NCBI GenBank assembly: GCA_021781555.1
Contig: JAJXWQ010000003.1
Span: 1-59,712, forward strand
DNA length: 59,712 bases
From: a bacterium
Lineage (GTDB): Bacteria; Cyanobacteriota; Sericytochromatia; S15B-MN24; VGJW01
Reading direction: 5' to 3'
Position numbers and translations under genes: made by a program. Under the pieces are notes generated by a model. That model worked only from the letters and a program-made list of their open reading frames with translations, did not search any database and was not told where the DNA came from. This document shows, in pieces, positions 50,758-59,472 of this stretch (position 1 is the stretch's first letter; every line of letters starts with the position of its first letter).

Positions 50758-51831
50758 ATGCCGCGGGGGGCGGGCGACAGGATCCGGGTGCTCGTGGCCG
50801 AGGACAGTCCGGTCACGCGCGCCATGCTCGTCAGCATGTTCGAAAGCGATCCGATCTTCGAGATCGTTGCCGAGGCGATCGACGGGCGCGATGCGGTAAA
50901 CCTGGCCAGAACCCAGCGCCCCGATCTCGTGACGCTGGACCTCGAAATGCCGGTTCTCACCGGCATCGAGGCCATCGAGCAGATCATGAGCTCGAACCCG
51001 GTGCCGATCCTCGTCGTCAGCGGTTATGCCAACGCTCAGAACGCCTATGCGGCGATCTCCCGCGGCGCGGTGGACGTCGTCGACAAGCCCGGCACCAGCG
51101 AAGCCGAGATCCAGGTCTTCCTCGACAAGGCGAAGATGGTCGCGAGCGTTCCCGTCATCACGCACGTCAACGTACTGCGCCTGGGCGCACGGATCGTCGA
51201 CGCACCGCTGATGCCCGCGGCACCGGGTTCCGGCACCCAGGGACCGGTCTTCGCGATCGCTTCGTCGACCGGCGGTCCGCAGGCCCTGGCACGCATCCTC
51301 GGGCAACTGCCACCTACCTTCGGCAGCCCCATCCTCATCGCACAGCACATCGCGCCCGGATTCGCAGCGGGTATGGCAAAGTGGCTGGCCACGGTGTCCC
51401 GGCTGCCCGTCAAGCTGGCCGAGGGCGGCGAAGCGCTCGCGACGGGAGTCGTCTACATGTCCCCGTCCGAGGCCCACATGACGGTCACCGCTGCAGGCAA
51501 GATCGCGTTCAAGGTCCTCAAGGACACCGACATCTACCGGCCCAGCTGCGACGCCCTCCTTGAGAGCGTCGTGGCCACGTACGGCCCGCGGAGCGTCGGC
51601 ATCATTCTCACAGGAATGGGTCAGGACGGGGCGAACGGTATGGAGGCCATCAAGGCGGGCGGCGGCACGACGATCGCCCAGGACGAGGCGTCGTCGGTCG
51701 TTTTCGGCATGAACCAGGTCGCCATTGCCAATGGCTCGATCCGCAAGGTCGTGGGCCTGCCGGAGATCGCCCTCGAGATGGTGCGCCTGGTCGAAGACGC
51801 CACCGCGCGACTCAAGAACCCGGTCCGCTGA
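50758..51831 (+). CDS. cheB: Chemotaxis protein-glutamate methylesterase CheB
   Basis: 357 aa. Receiver: VLVAEDSPVTR, LVTLDLEMPVLTG, DVVDKPG. Methylesterase catalytic triad: Ser in IASSTGGPQAL, His in IAQHIAPGFAAGM, Asp in LTGMGQDGANG. Removes methyl groups from the receptor, opposing CheR. Start 3 nt after the MCP stop; stop overlaps cheR start. Confidence 0.95.
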   Translation: MPRGAGDRIRVLVAEDSPVTRAMLVSMFESDPIFEIVAEAIDGRDAVNLARTQRPDLVTLDLEMPVLTGIEAIEQIMSSNPVPILVVSGYANAQNAYAAISRGAVDVVDKPGTSEAEIQVFLDKAKMVASVPVITHVNVLRLGARIVDAPLMPAAPGSGTQGPVFAIASSTGGPQALARILGQLPPTFGSPILIAQHIAPGFAAGMAKWLATVSRLPVKLAEGGEALATGVVYMSPSEAHMTVTAAGKIAFKVLKDTDIYRPSCDALLESVVATYGPRSVGIILTGMGQDGANGMEAIKAGGGTTIAQDEASSVVFGMNQVAIANGSIRKVVGLPEIALEMVRLVEDATARLKNPVR

Positions 51832-53279
51832 TGGAACCGCGGCCGCTCGATCTGAGGCCGGTTGGAGAACTGGTCAAGCGGCGCACGGGCCTCGGCCTCG
51901 ACGAGGCGGCGCAGGGTCGCCTGGCGCTGGCGGTGGCGAGGCGGCTCGAGGCCACCGGATCGGCATCGACTTCGCGCTACTACGCAAGGCTGCTGGCCTC
52001 GGCCGAGGAGTTCGATGCGCTGCTCGCCTTGCTGACCGTCAAGGAAACCTACTTCTTTCGCGACCCCAAGCAGATCGCGCTGCTGGTCGATCGCCTGCTC
52101 CCCGACCTGCTCGCCCGTCGGCGGGTACCGGAGCTCCCGGTGCGCCTGCTCAGCGCGGGATGCTCGACCGGTGAGGAACCCTATTCGATCGCGATGGCGC
52201 TCTTCGATCGGTTCGGCCCCGCGGTGGGGAGCCTGGTTTCGATCGTCGGCGGCGACATCGACCCGGCGGCCCTCGCAAAGGCCCGCAAGGGCGAGTATCG
52301 GGACTTCTCGTTCCGGAGCATGCCTCCCGAACTCCGCGCGCGCCACTTTTCGGCCACCTTTTCGCAGACCTGGCTCCTGAGGCCCGAGATCCGGCAGCTG
52401 GTCGAGTTCCTCCCGCTGAACCTGATGGACTGGCCGGCCACGGGTTTGACCGACATCGACGTCGTGTTCTTCCGGAACGTCTCCATTTACCTCGACCATC
52501 CCACGCTCGCACAGGTCCAGCGCACCCTGCGCGGCGCCATGCGCGAGGGCGGGTACCTTTTCGTGGGCACGGCCGAGACCCTCGCCAACGATCTGGGCGT
52601 CTTCGAGCTCGTGTCCGAGGACGAACAGTTCTATTTTGCGGCGCGCTCGCCCGCAGCGCACCCGGCCCCGGAACCCCCGGTGGCTCCCGCGCAACCCGCC
52701 CCTGGGCAGCTGGAGCCTGCTGCCGCCATAGCGCCGGGCATAGCGGCCGAGCCCCTTGCGTCTTCGAGCGCCCGCGAGACCGTCCGCCAGCTCATCCGCG
52801 CCAAGCGCCTCCGCGAGGCCCTGGACGAGATCCGGGCCCGGCGCGCTCGGTCCCCCGAAGACCTGGACCTGCTCTTGCTGGAAGGCCACATCCAGATCCA
52901 CCTGCGGAGCTTCGAGGAGGCCGAGGAGCTGGCGGCCGAGGCCCTCGCCCGCGACAGCTGGTCGGCCGACGCCCACTGGGTGCTCGCCCTTGCCGCCAAG
53001 GGCAAGAACGACGCCCGTGCCGCCGTCTCCGCGCTGAAGGCCGTCATCTACTCCAGGCCCGATTGCTGGCCCGCTCACTACCTCCTGGCGGGAATCCTCC
53101 ACTCGACCGCCGGCGCGCAAGCCCGGCGGGAGTACCGGATCGCCCTCCGGCAGCTCGCCTCGGATCCGGATCCCGATGGCCGGCTCACGCTTCCCCTCGA
53201 TCTTCCCGTCGCGGACGCCCGGGCCCTGTGCGAGCGGCGGGCCGGCCTGGCGACCGATCCCCTGGTCGCGGAGCGATGA
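51831..53279 (+). CDS. cheR: Chemotaxis methyltransferase CheR with C-terminal TPRs
   Basis: 482 aa. CheR domain: SAGCSTGEEPYSIAMAL for SAM, FRNVSIYLD and GYLFVGTAETL. An Ala/Pro linker follows, then two or three TPR units (about 330-450; LREALDEIRARRARSPEDLD, FEEAEELAAEALARDSWSAD). The CheR-TPR layout is that of WspC and FrzF rather than of flagellar CheR. ATG overlaps the cheB stop. Confidence 0.93.
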   Translation: MEPRPLDLRPVGELVKRRTGLGLDEAAQGRLALAVARRLEATGSASTSRYYARLLASAEEFDALLALLTVKETYFFRDPKQIALLVDRLLPDLLARRRVPELPVRLLSAGCSTGEEPYSIAMALFDRFGPAVGSLVSIVGGDIDPAALAKARKGEYRDFSFRSMPPELRARHFSATFSQTWLLRPEIRQLVEFLPLNLMDWPATGLTDIDVVFFRNVSIYLDHPTLAQVQRTLRGAMREGGYLFVGTAETLANDLGVFELVSEDEQFYFAARSPAAHPAPEPPVAPAQPAPGQLEPAAAIAPGIAAEPLASSSARETVRQLIRAKRLREALDEIRARRARSPEDLDLLLLEGHIQIHLRSFEEAEELAAEALARDSWSADAHWVLALAAKGKNDARAAVSALKAVIYSRPDCWPAHYLLAGILHSTAGAQARREYRIALRQLASDPDPDGRLTLPLDLPVADARALCERRAGLATDPLVAER

Positions 53280-53282
53280 GCC

Positions 53283-55466
53283 GTGGCCTTTGATGCCAAA
53301 CGTTTCACCGCCCGGTTCGTAGAGGAGGCCCGCGAGCACATCCGCCGCATCGAGGAGGGCCTGGCCGGACTCAAGACCGCGCCGGCAGACCAGGAGAACC
53401 TCAACGCGATCTTCCGGTCGGCTCACACGGTCAAGGGTTCGGCGCGGATGCTCAAGTTCGTCAGCATCAGCCAGACGGCCCATCATCTGGAAGACGTGCT
53501 CGGCGCCATGCGAGACCAGGGACTGGCGTATTCGCCCGAGCTGGGACGCCTGCTGACCCGCGCCGTCGATGGCCTTGCCGCCCTGATCGAAGGCATCGAA
53601 TCGGGTGCGGATCCAGGAGACCTCGACCAGGTGCTGTGCGCCGACCTCGTGGCGGCGCTCTCCGCACCCGGTGCTGGCCCGCAGGAGGCGATCGTTCCCG
53701 CCGCCAGCCCGCCTGACTCTGGCCTGCCCGGAAAGCTCGCCGCGGCCAGCGGCACCGCTCCGGAGGTGGGCTTCAGGTCGCCCGACACCGTCCGGGTCTC
53801 GCTGGCCAAGCTCGATGAGCTGATCAAGCTCCTCGGGGAGGTCGTGTCGAGCCACGCTCGTCTGCGGCAGCGGCTCCAGGATCTGCACCAGATCGAGCGA
53901 CTGCGAGCGCGGGATCTCGAACTCCTGGCAGCGGGAGACGATGTCGCCCTCTCGGGCAGCCTACGCAAGTTCGGCCGCGACCTGAAGGACGATGTCCTCG
54001 CGCAAGAACTGCTCATGGAGGAGCTTCACGGCAAAGCCCTCGTCATGCGCATGCTGGCGCTGGGCATGGTCTTCGACTCCGCACCGCGCCTCGTCCGGGA
54101 CCTCGGGCGCTCGCTGGGCAAGGAGGTCGAATGCGTCGTCAGCGGAGCCGAGATCGAACTCGACCGCCAGCTGATCGATCGCCTCGGGGATCCCATCGTC
54201 CATCTCCTGCGTAACGCCGTCGACCACGGCATCGAGGATCCCGCGACCCGGCAACGCCTGGGCAAGCCCGGCTACGGCACGATCCGCCTGACCGCCCGCC
54301 AGGATGCCGGCGGTGTCGCCATCGAGGTCGGCGACGACGGGGCCGGAGTGTCCCTCGAGGCCATCCGCCAGCAGGCCGTCCGCAAGGGTCTGATGACGGC
54401 CGATCAGGCGACCGCCCTCTCCGACGACCAGGCCCTCGATCTCATCTTCCGCCCCGGCTTCAGCACGCAGCCGATCATCACCGACATCTCGGGCCGCGGG
54501 GTCGGGATGGATGCGGTCAAGAGGTGCATCGTCGACGATCTGCAGGGCAGCATCCGGATCGAGACGGAGCCGGGCAAGGGCACCAGCTTCATCCTGCGCC
54601 TGCCCCTGTCGCTGGCGGTCATGCGCGTCCTGCTGGTCGAGGCCGGGGGCGAGATCCTGGGCTTCGCGGCGCAGCAGGTAGCCCACCTCCTGCGCGTCCC
54701 GGCAGACCGTCTGGTCCTGGTCGGCGACCGGAAGGCGATCGTCCTGGACAACGAGATCGTCCCGGTACTCGGCCTGGCAACCTTGCTGTCCCTGCCCGAG
54801 CCGGGCAGACGGCTTCAGGCCTCACCCCTGGCAGGCGGGGCGCATCCCGGGGGCGGCCTCCTGCTGGTCATCGTCCAGGTGCGGAACGAAAAGCTCGCCC
54901 TGGCGGTCGACGCCCTGGTGGACGAGCACGACATGGTGATCAAACCCCTGCCGCCGCATCTGGCTGGAATGGCGCTGGTCTCGGGCATGGTGGTGACCGG
55001 ACAAAAGCACCTGGTGAGCATCCTGAGCGCCCAGGCCCTGCTGGCGATGGCCGGGCAGGCGCGCCTCGACGTCCGCCCGGGCGGCGCTGGCGAAACCGGG
55101 CGCTTGTCGATCCTGGTGATCGATGACTCCTGGAACACGCGCGAGATCGAGAAGGACGTGCTCGAGGCGCATGGTTACGACGTCACGCTTGCAGAGGACG
55201 GCCGCGACGGGCTGCAAAAGGCCCTGGAGCGCCAGTTCGACGCTGTTCTCACAGATGTCGAGATGCCGCACCTGGACGGCTTCACCCTCACGGCGACGCT
55301 GCGCGCCGACGAGCGCTACCGGTCCACCCCGATCCTCCTCATCACCTCACGCCAGAAGGAGGAAGACAAGCGCCGGGGCATCGAGGTCGGCGCCGACGCT
55401 TACATCGTCAAGGGCGAGTTCGACCAGGGCAGCCTCGTCGACACCTTGCGGGCTCTTCTGGGTTGA
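53283..55466 (+). CDS. cheA: Hybrid CheA histidine kinase with receiver
   Basis: 727 aa. P1 HPt: FRSAHTVKGSARML with the phosphorylated His near residue 44. The P2 (CheY-binding) domain is missing. P3: LDELIKLLGEVVSSHARLRQ. P4: HLLRNAVDHGIEDP, VGDDGAGVS, GRGVGMDAV. P5: CheW-like, about 465-600. C-terminal receiver: LVIDDSWNTREIE, VLTDVEMPHLDG, LITSRQKEEDKRRG and YIVKGEF. CheA-REC fusions occur in Wsp and Frz type systems. GTG start; 3 nt after cheR. Confidence 0.94.
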   Translation: MAFDAKRFTARFVEEAREHIRRIEEGLAGLKTAPADQENLNAIFRSAHTVKGSARMLKFVSISQTAHHLEDVLGAMRDQGLAYSPELGRLLTRAVDGLAALIEGIESGADPGDLDQVLCADLVAALSAPGAGPQEAIVPAASPPDSGLPGKLAAASGTAPEVGFRSPDTVRVSLAKLDELIKLLGEVVSSHARLRQRLQDLHQIERLRARDLELLAAGDDVALSGSLRKFGRDLKDDVLAQELLMEELHGKALVMRMLALGMVFDSAPRLVRDLGRSLGKEVECVVSGAEIELDRQLIDRLGDPIVHLLRNAVDHGIEDPATRQRLGKPGYGTIRLTARQDAGGVAIEVGDDGAGVSLEAIRQQAVRKGLMTADQATALSDDQALDLIFRPGFSTQPIITDISGRGVGMDAVKRCIVDDLQGSIRIETEPGKGTSFILRLPLSLAVMRVLLVEAGGEILGFAAQQVAHLLRVPADRLVLVGDRKAIVLDNEIVPVLGLATLLSLPEPGRRLQASPLAGGAHPGGGLLLVIVQVRNEKLALAVDALVDEHDMVIKPLPPHLAGMALVSGMVVTGQKHLVSILSAQALLAMAGQARLDVRPGGAGETGRLSILVIDDSWNTREIEKDVLEAHGYDVTLAEDGRDGLQKALERQFDAVLTDVEMPHLDGFTLTATLRADERYRSTPILLITSRQKEEDKRRGIEVGADAYIVKGEFDQGSLVDTLRALLG

Positions 55467-55478
55467 AAGGACAGGCGG

Positions 55479-55844
55479 ATGCGAGTTCTCGTCGTGGATG
55501 ACGACCCCCTGGCCGCCGAGATGACGGCGGCGGTCCTCGAGGATGCCGGCTTCGAGGCGGTTCAGGCCGAGAGCGGAACGGCCGCCCTCGAGGTGCTCTC
55601 GACCGATCCGAGCCTCGAGCTGGTGGTGTCGGACATGAACATGCCCGGGATCAGCGGTCTGCAATGCTTTCAGGCCCTGCGAGCCCGGGGGGATGAACGG
55701 CCCTTCGTCTTGCTCAGCGGCGACGACCCGCAGGCCCTCAGGGCAAGCGAACCCGGCCTCGATGCGTGCGTCCGCAAGGACTTCGACCTCGAGAGCACGC
55801 TCGGCCAGGCGATCGCCGACGTGCTCGCGGCCAGGCGGCCATGA
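55479..55844 (+). CDS. Single-domain response regulator
   Basis: 121 aa receiver: VLVVDDDPLAAEM, Asp in LVVSDMNMPGISG, LLSGDDPQAL where Thr/Ser is conserved, and ACVRKDFDLE with the Lys. Likely CheA target or phosphate sink. AAGGACAGG precedes the ATG. In the chemosensory operon. Confidence 0.88.
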   Translation: MRVLVVDDDPLAAEMTAAVLEDAGFEAVQAESGTAALEVLSTDPSLELVVSDMNMPGISGLQCFQALRARGDERPFVLLSGDDPQALRASEPGLDACVRKDFDLESTLGQAIADVLAARRP

Positions 55845-55905
55845 GCTGCTCGTGCGGCCGTCCCGAAAGGCCCCGGCGGGTTGCTCTTTCGAAGGGTGGT
55901 TCCTG

Positions 55906-56304
55906 GTGAGCCGCGACATCGACACGAAGACCGAGGGTTCGGCTTTTCTGCGCGAGAAGCTGAAAAAGCTACAGGATGCCTACCTTGCCAGGCTTCCGGA
56001 GGCCCTGGCGACCCTCCAGAAACTGAGCTCCGCCCTGGCCGCCGACCCCGACGCCGAGGTGGTCGTCGCGGACCTGCACCGCGCTTTTCACAGCATGCGT
56101 GGTACCGCCGCGACATTGGGACTGCCGCAGATAAGCTCCGAGGGGGCGATCGGTACGGAGCTGATGGCGTCCTTCAAGAGCCTGACACCGGACCAGCGCC
56201 GGCAGGCCGCCGCCGCGACCTTGCACGAGCTGGCGGCCTGCACCGCCCGGATCGAGGCAGCCGGCAAGGCTGCGATGCAGCCAGCGGATCCAGAGAAAGA
56301 TTGA
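55906..56304 (+). CDS. HPt phosphotransfer protein
   Basis: 132 aa helical. Phospho-His in LHRAFHSMRGTAATLGL (HxxRGxA instead of the usual HxxKGxA). N-terminal AFLREKLKKLQDAYLARLPE fits the first HPt helix. It would relay phosphate between the CheA receiver and other receivers, e.g. in the GGDEF protein. GTG 55906 has AAGGGTGG upstream. Its stop overlaps the next ATG (TGATG). Confidence 0.82.
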   Translation: MSRDIDTKTEGSAFLREKLKKLQDAYLARLPEALATLQKLSSALAADPDAEVVVADLHRAFHSMRGTAATLGLPQISSEGAIGTELMASFKSLTPDQRRQAAAATLHELAACTARIEAAGKAAMQPADPEKD

Positions 56305-56819
56305 TGTCTGAAAGCGCTCCGCTCGAACGGATTCTCGCCGTCCGGCAGGCTCAACCCGGGCAGGTCATCGACGTCGATGGCCCGAGGATCAAGCTCGTCG
56401 TGTTCACCCTGGACGACCTCTGGTGTGCCTTCGTGGGCGAGAAGATCCGGGAAGTCCTCGCCGAGACGCCCGTCTTCTTCCTCCCTTGCTGCCCGGCGCT
56501 GCTGGAAGGCGTGATGAACGTCCGCGGGACGCTCGAATCTCTCATTCGACTGCGCCCGCTTCTCGGTCTTGGCGAAGCCCTGGCAGGAAAGCGCTCCCGC
56601 ATCCTGATCGGGCAGACCCCGGCCCTGCGCAGCGGGATCCGCGTCGATCGCGTCGAAGAGGTACTGGATGTTCCCCTTGCGACCGTGCACGCGCCCCCGG
56701 CGGCCGTATCGGACCGGATGAAGGCGTTCTTGCTCGGAATCGTGGACTTCCGGGGGCATCCGGTCCACGTTCTCGACCTGGACCGGATCTTCGAGGACCT
56801 CCTTGCAGGCCTGCGCTGA
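56304..56819 (+). CDS. cheW: CheW-like coupling protein
   Basis: 171 aa. After a 30-residue N-terminal extension: LVVFTLDDLWCAFVGEKIREVL, GVMNVRGTLESLIRLRPLLG and IRVDRVEEVLDV, ending FLLGIVDFRGHPVHVLDLDRIF. Bridges MCP and CheA. Translation is coupled to the HPt gene by TGATG. Confidence 0.88.
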   Translation: MSESAPLERILAVRQAQPGQVIDVDGPRIKLVVFTLDDLWCAFVGEKIREVLAETPVFFLPCCPALLEGVMNVRGTLESLIRLRPLLGLGEALAGKRSRILIGQTPALRSGIRVDRVEEVLDVPLATVHAPPAAVSDRMKAFLLGIVDFRGHPVHVLDLDRIFEDLLAGLR

Positions 56820-57318
56820 TGGCACCGGCGGCCGCCACCTGCCGATCGAGGCCTACCGGCTCGAGGTCGTGAGCTTTCGTTGCGGCGGCTTCCGCATGGC
56901 CGTCGAGACCCGCCAGGTCCACCGCCTGCTGGGTTCGCAAGAGCTTCTTTCGGCCGCGGCGCTCACTCCGATCGAGGCCCTGCTCGGCTTGCCGGCCGCA
57001 GGCGAGGGGGTTCCCCCCGAGGGCGCCGCCGGTGAACGTTCCCGCTGCCAGCTGCAAATCGGAGCCAGCGAGTTCGGCGTCGAGGTGACGGGGCCCGCGG
57101 AACTCGCCTCGATCCCGGCAGCTAGCATCTTCGGCCTGCCCGCACTCGTGACCGCGGGGTGCTCGCTCGAGGGTTTGCAGGCGATCGCCCTCGACGAAGC
57201 GGGCCCGATCCTCATCGTGGACTTGCTGGCAACCCTCGAGGCCAGGGGGATCGAACCCGCTTCCAGCGGTTCGGGGCCGTGCCGGGAGCTGCCAGGCGCC
57301 AGCCAGCCAGAGCCTTGA
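56803..57318 (+). CDS. Second, divergent CheW-like protein
   Basis: 171 aa. YRLEVVSFRCGGFRMAVETRQVHRL resembles the first strands of CheW; IALDEAGPILIVDLLATLEA resembles its last. The centre is shortened and diverged. TTG 56803 start (AGGA about 6 nt upstream) overlaps cheW by 17 nt. Wsp systems also have two CheWs. Ordinary function uncertain. Confidence 0.68.
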   Translation: MQACADGTGGRHLPIEAYRLEVVSFRCGGFRMAVETRQVHRLLGSQELLSAAALTPIEALLGLPAAGEGVPPEGAAGERSRCQLQIGASEFGVEVTGPAELASIPAASIFGLPALVTAGCSLEGLQAIALDEAGPILIVDLLATLEARGIEPASSGSGPCRELPGASQPEP

Positions 57319-57411
57319 GGCTGTGACCGGGTGCCGGATCCCCGGTCGCTAGAGGATCGGGTCATCCGGGTAAGCTTCTACCGGCTGACGATGAACAAGG
57401 AGCACTGAAAG

Positions 57412-57936
57412 TTGCAGATGAAATCGTTTCTTGCCGGGGGCGCGGCCCTGGTGCTGGTCGGGGCGCTTGGAGCCTACGGAGTGATCGTGGGTGGCTTCGT
57501 CCCCGTGAATGCGGACACTCGTCCGGGCCCGATCGAGACCTTCATGGCCAAGCATGCCTTGCACGCGGCCATCAACCGCCTGGCTCCGAGGGCTGCCGAT
57601 CCGGTGGCTCCGACGCAACAAAACCTGCTGGCGGGCCTCACCCTGTACAAGCAAGGCTGCGCGGTTTGCCATGGCCTTGCCAACGGTCATGCCTCCATGG
57701 TCGCCAAAGGTCTTTACCAGCGTCCGCCTCAGCTGGCTTCTCACGGGGTGGAGGACGACCCACCCGGCGTCACCTACTGGAAGATCGCCCACGGCATTCG
57801 CATGACGGGTATGCCGTCCTTCGGCGATTCGCTCAAAAAGCGGCAGATCTGGGAACTGGTGACCTTCCTGAAGCACATGAATCATCTGCCTGCCGCAGCC
57901 CAGTCCGCCTGGAAATTGGCGCGTCTTTCCAACTGA
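57412..57936 (+). CDS. Membrane-anchored monoheme cytochrome c
   Basis: 174 aa. An N-terminal hydrophobic segment (FLAGGAALVLVGALGAYGVIVGG) anchors the protein; the heme motif is CAVCH in LYKQGCAVCHGLANG and the Met ligand lies in IRMTGMPSFGD. Fits class I cytochromes c of the CccA/cbb3-CcoP-like group. Electron carrier between respiratory complexes. TTG 57412 has AAGGAG 8 nt upstream; ATG 57418 is in frame but farther from it. Confidence 0.88.
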   Translation: MQMKSFLAGGAALVLVGALGAYGVIVGGFVPVNADTRPGPIETFMAKHALHAAINRLAPRAADPVAPTQQNLLAGLTLYKQGCAVCHGLANGHASMVAKGLYQRPPQLASHGVEDDPPGVTYWKIAHGIRMTGMPSFGDSLKKRQIWELVTFLKHMNHLPAAAQSAWKLARLSN

Positions 57937-57992
57937 AGGAGCTCGCGTGCCATTTTCAGGGCGACCTGAGCCATCCGGCCGGTAGCGGCCTG

Positions 57993-58037
57993 AAAAAAGC
58001 TCCTGGCCCCCGACTTCCGCCGGCAGGCCAGGAGCTT
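57993..58037 (-). terminator. Intrinsic terminator for the small acidic protein gene
   Basis: On the minus strand: AAGCTCCTGGCC, 17-nt loop, GGCCAGGAGCTT followed by TTTT, a classic stem plus T-tract. It lies beyond the repeat copy at 58044, so a minus transcript would contain that repeat in antisense orientation. Confidence 0.8.
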
Positions 58038-58043
58038 CGAACC

Positions 58044-58150
58044 CTAGAGTGCTCCCGGTTTGACTGGATCGAGCCCGATGAGTCAAACGGGGCCCGGTTG
58101 CGCAGCGAAGCAACCGCGCAGAGGGCCCCGTTCAAACTGCAAAAGGCCTA
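58044..58150 (+). repeat. Interspersed structured repeat, full copy M
   Basis: Complete unit CTAGAGTGCTCCCGGTTTGA to AAAAGGCCTA with the perfectly pairing GGGCCCCGTT arm. Here the opposite end supplies a stop codon: the terminal CTA is the TAG of the small minus-strand gene. Confidence 0.87.
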
Positions 58151-58336
58151 AGCGAACTGGTTTACGTTCAGGCCCTTGCCTGCTTCCTGGGCGCGAGCAG
58201 CCGCGCTCTCCGTGGCTTCGGTATCCCCATCGCCATCGGGATCCGTGATCGAGACCCCGCTGGCCTGGGCCGCTTGCTGCTGGGCGCCTAAGCTCTGGAC
58301 ACCGCCCGTTTGGCTCGAAATAGCGCCAATCGACAC
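58148..58336 (-). CDS. Small acidic protein with Ca-binding-like loop
   Basis: 62 aa from GTG 58336 (VSIGAISSQTGG). Contains DPDGDGDTEATE, close to an EF-hand or thrombospondin-type calcium loop, and a C-terminal GKGLNVNQFA. No signal peptide. AAGGAGAG is upstream with long spacing. Followed by a strong terminator, which supports a real gene. Function unknown. Confidence 0.6.
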   Translation of the reverse strand: MSIGAISSQTGGVQSLGAQQQAAQASGVSITDPDGDGDTEATESAAARAQEAGKGLNVNQFA

Positions 58337-58483
58337 GTTCTCTTCTCTCCTTCGAAGCACCGGCCCAGAGGCCAGTCAGTCCTTGACAAGATCGTCATCG
58401 GCGGTCGGCCTGCCCCGGCGCAGGTGTCCGAACGCAAGGCTAATCGAAACGGCCGAGATTTAACCTTCTTGCCATTGCGGTTG

Positions 58484-58540
58484 CAACGGGTCCCGCTGCG
58501 CTGCGCAACCGGGCCCCGCTTGACTCCTCGGACTCGATCC
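58484..58540 (-). repeat. Partial interspersed repeat, copy N
   Basis: Central hairpin portion in degenerate form (minus strand GAGTCAAGCGGGGCCCGG, TTGCGCAGCGCAGCGGGACC). The surrounding ~300 bp between 58337 and 58636 hold nothing else recognisable except a lone TTGACA at 58382 without a -10. Confidence 0.65.
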
Positions 58541-58636
58541 CCGGCCAGGCGAGAACGGGGCGAGCCGGGCGGCATCCGGCCGGGCCGCTCGAGAAAAGCC
58601 AGGACCCCGCGAAGGACGTTCCCGCAGGGTCCGGTA

Positions 58637-58721
58637 CGGAGGAGGCGAGATTCGAACTCGCGGAGGCTTGCACCTCTCCGGTTTTCAAGACCGGCGCAAT
58701 AAACCGCTCTACCACTCCTCC
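58637..58721 (-). tRNA. tRNA-Ser (anticodon TGA)
   Basis: 85 nt with the long variable arm of class II tRNAs. Acceptor GGAGGAG/CTCCTCC, anticodon stem CCGGT/ACCGG with loop CTTGAAA, variable arm around GAGGTGCAAGCCTC, T arm GCGAG-TTCGAAT-CTCGC. Discriminator G; CCA not encoded. TAGGAT 11 nt upstream is a likely -10. Confidence 0.95.
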
Positions 58722-58948
58722 AGGCAGGGTCAATCCTAGCACCTCGAGATCGGGTTTTGCCACGCGGCCCCACGCGGCCGGGTTTTCCAGGTCCTGGCCA
58801 GCCCCCCTGGCCGGGGACGAGAAACGCTACCGCGGCCGCTCCCCGTGACGTCCCACCCGAAGCGACCCACCGATGTCATGCTTCGGACCTTTGCAAATCG
58901 ATACCTCCCCGGGATCCTCACACCGGCTCCAGCCCCCCACCGGCGCCG

Positions 58949-58954
58949 TAGAAT
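58949..58954 (+). promoter_or_regulatory. Leaderless -10 box, TAGAAT
   Basis: Six nucleotides (GGACTC) before GTG 58961. No Shine-Dalgarno sequence. Confidence 0.5.
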
Positions 58955-58960
58955 GGACTC

Positions 58961-59410
58961 GTGCGAGGGAAAGAACGCAAGCCGGCTCTGGAGTGGAACG
59001 AAGAGCTCGAGGTAGGGGTGGCTCTTCTGGACGCCCAGCACCGGGCGATGACGGATCTCATCAACGACCTGCATCAAGCTGTGGACGGGGGTGCGGATCC
59101 CGAAGTCACGGGCAAGTTGTTCAGCGAGCTGGTCGCCGTGACCGTGCAGCACTTCGCGACCGAGGAAGCGCTCTTTCCCGAGGTCCACTATCCGGAGGCT
59201 GACCACCACCGGGCCTGGCACCACAAGCTCCGCAAGGAACTCGCGGTCCTCGCCTCGGAGGTCGCTTCGGGCTGGCGGAAGGTCGACACGGACCTGATCG
59301 ACTGGCTCAAGGGCTGGTTCGTGAATCACGTCGTGGTCGCCGATCGCCCCTTCGCGCTGGCGGTTCGGGGCGCGTTTCCCGACGCTTCGATCCGCAACCA
59401 GGCTCTCTGA
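58961..59410 (+). CDS. Bacteriohemerythrin
   Basis: 149 aa four-helix di-iron protein that binds O2. Ligand-bearing blocks: LEWNEELEVGVALLDAQHRAM, VQHFATEEALFPE, ADHHRAWHHKL and the last helix WLKGWFVNHVVVADRPF. The final His-Val/Val-Asp replaces the usual HI...D(K/R). Roles in other bacteria are oxygen sensing, storage or delivery. Single-domain form. GTG start with TANNNT box. Confidence 0.88.
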   Translation: MRGKERKPALEWNEELEVGVALLDAQHRAMTDLINDLHQAVDGGADPEVTGKLFSELVAVTVQHFATEEALFPEVHYPEADHHRAWHHKLRKELAVLASEVASGWRKVDTDLIDWLKGWFVNHVVVADRPFALAVRGAFPDASIRNQAL

Positions 59411-59472
59411 TTCACGACGACCCGCGTTGGCCCCGGAGAGCTCACCGTTGGAGCGGTTTCGCGTGGAGACGA

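Noticed and set aside
58637-58721. tRNA with long variable arm as tRNA-Sec
   Set aside because: The anticodon loop CTTGAAA gives anticodon TGA (serine, codon TCA); tRNA-Sec would have TCA and an 8-bp acceptor.
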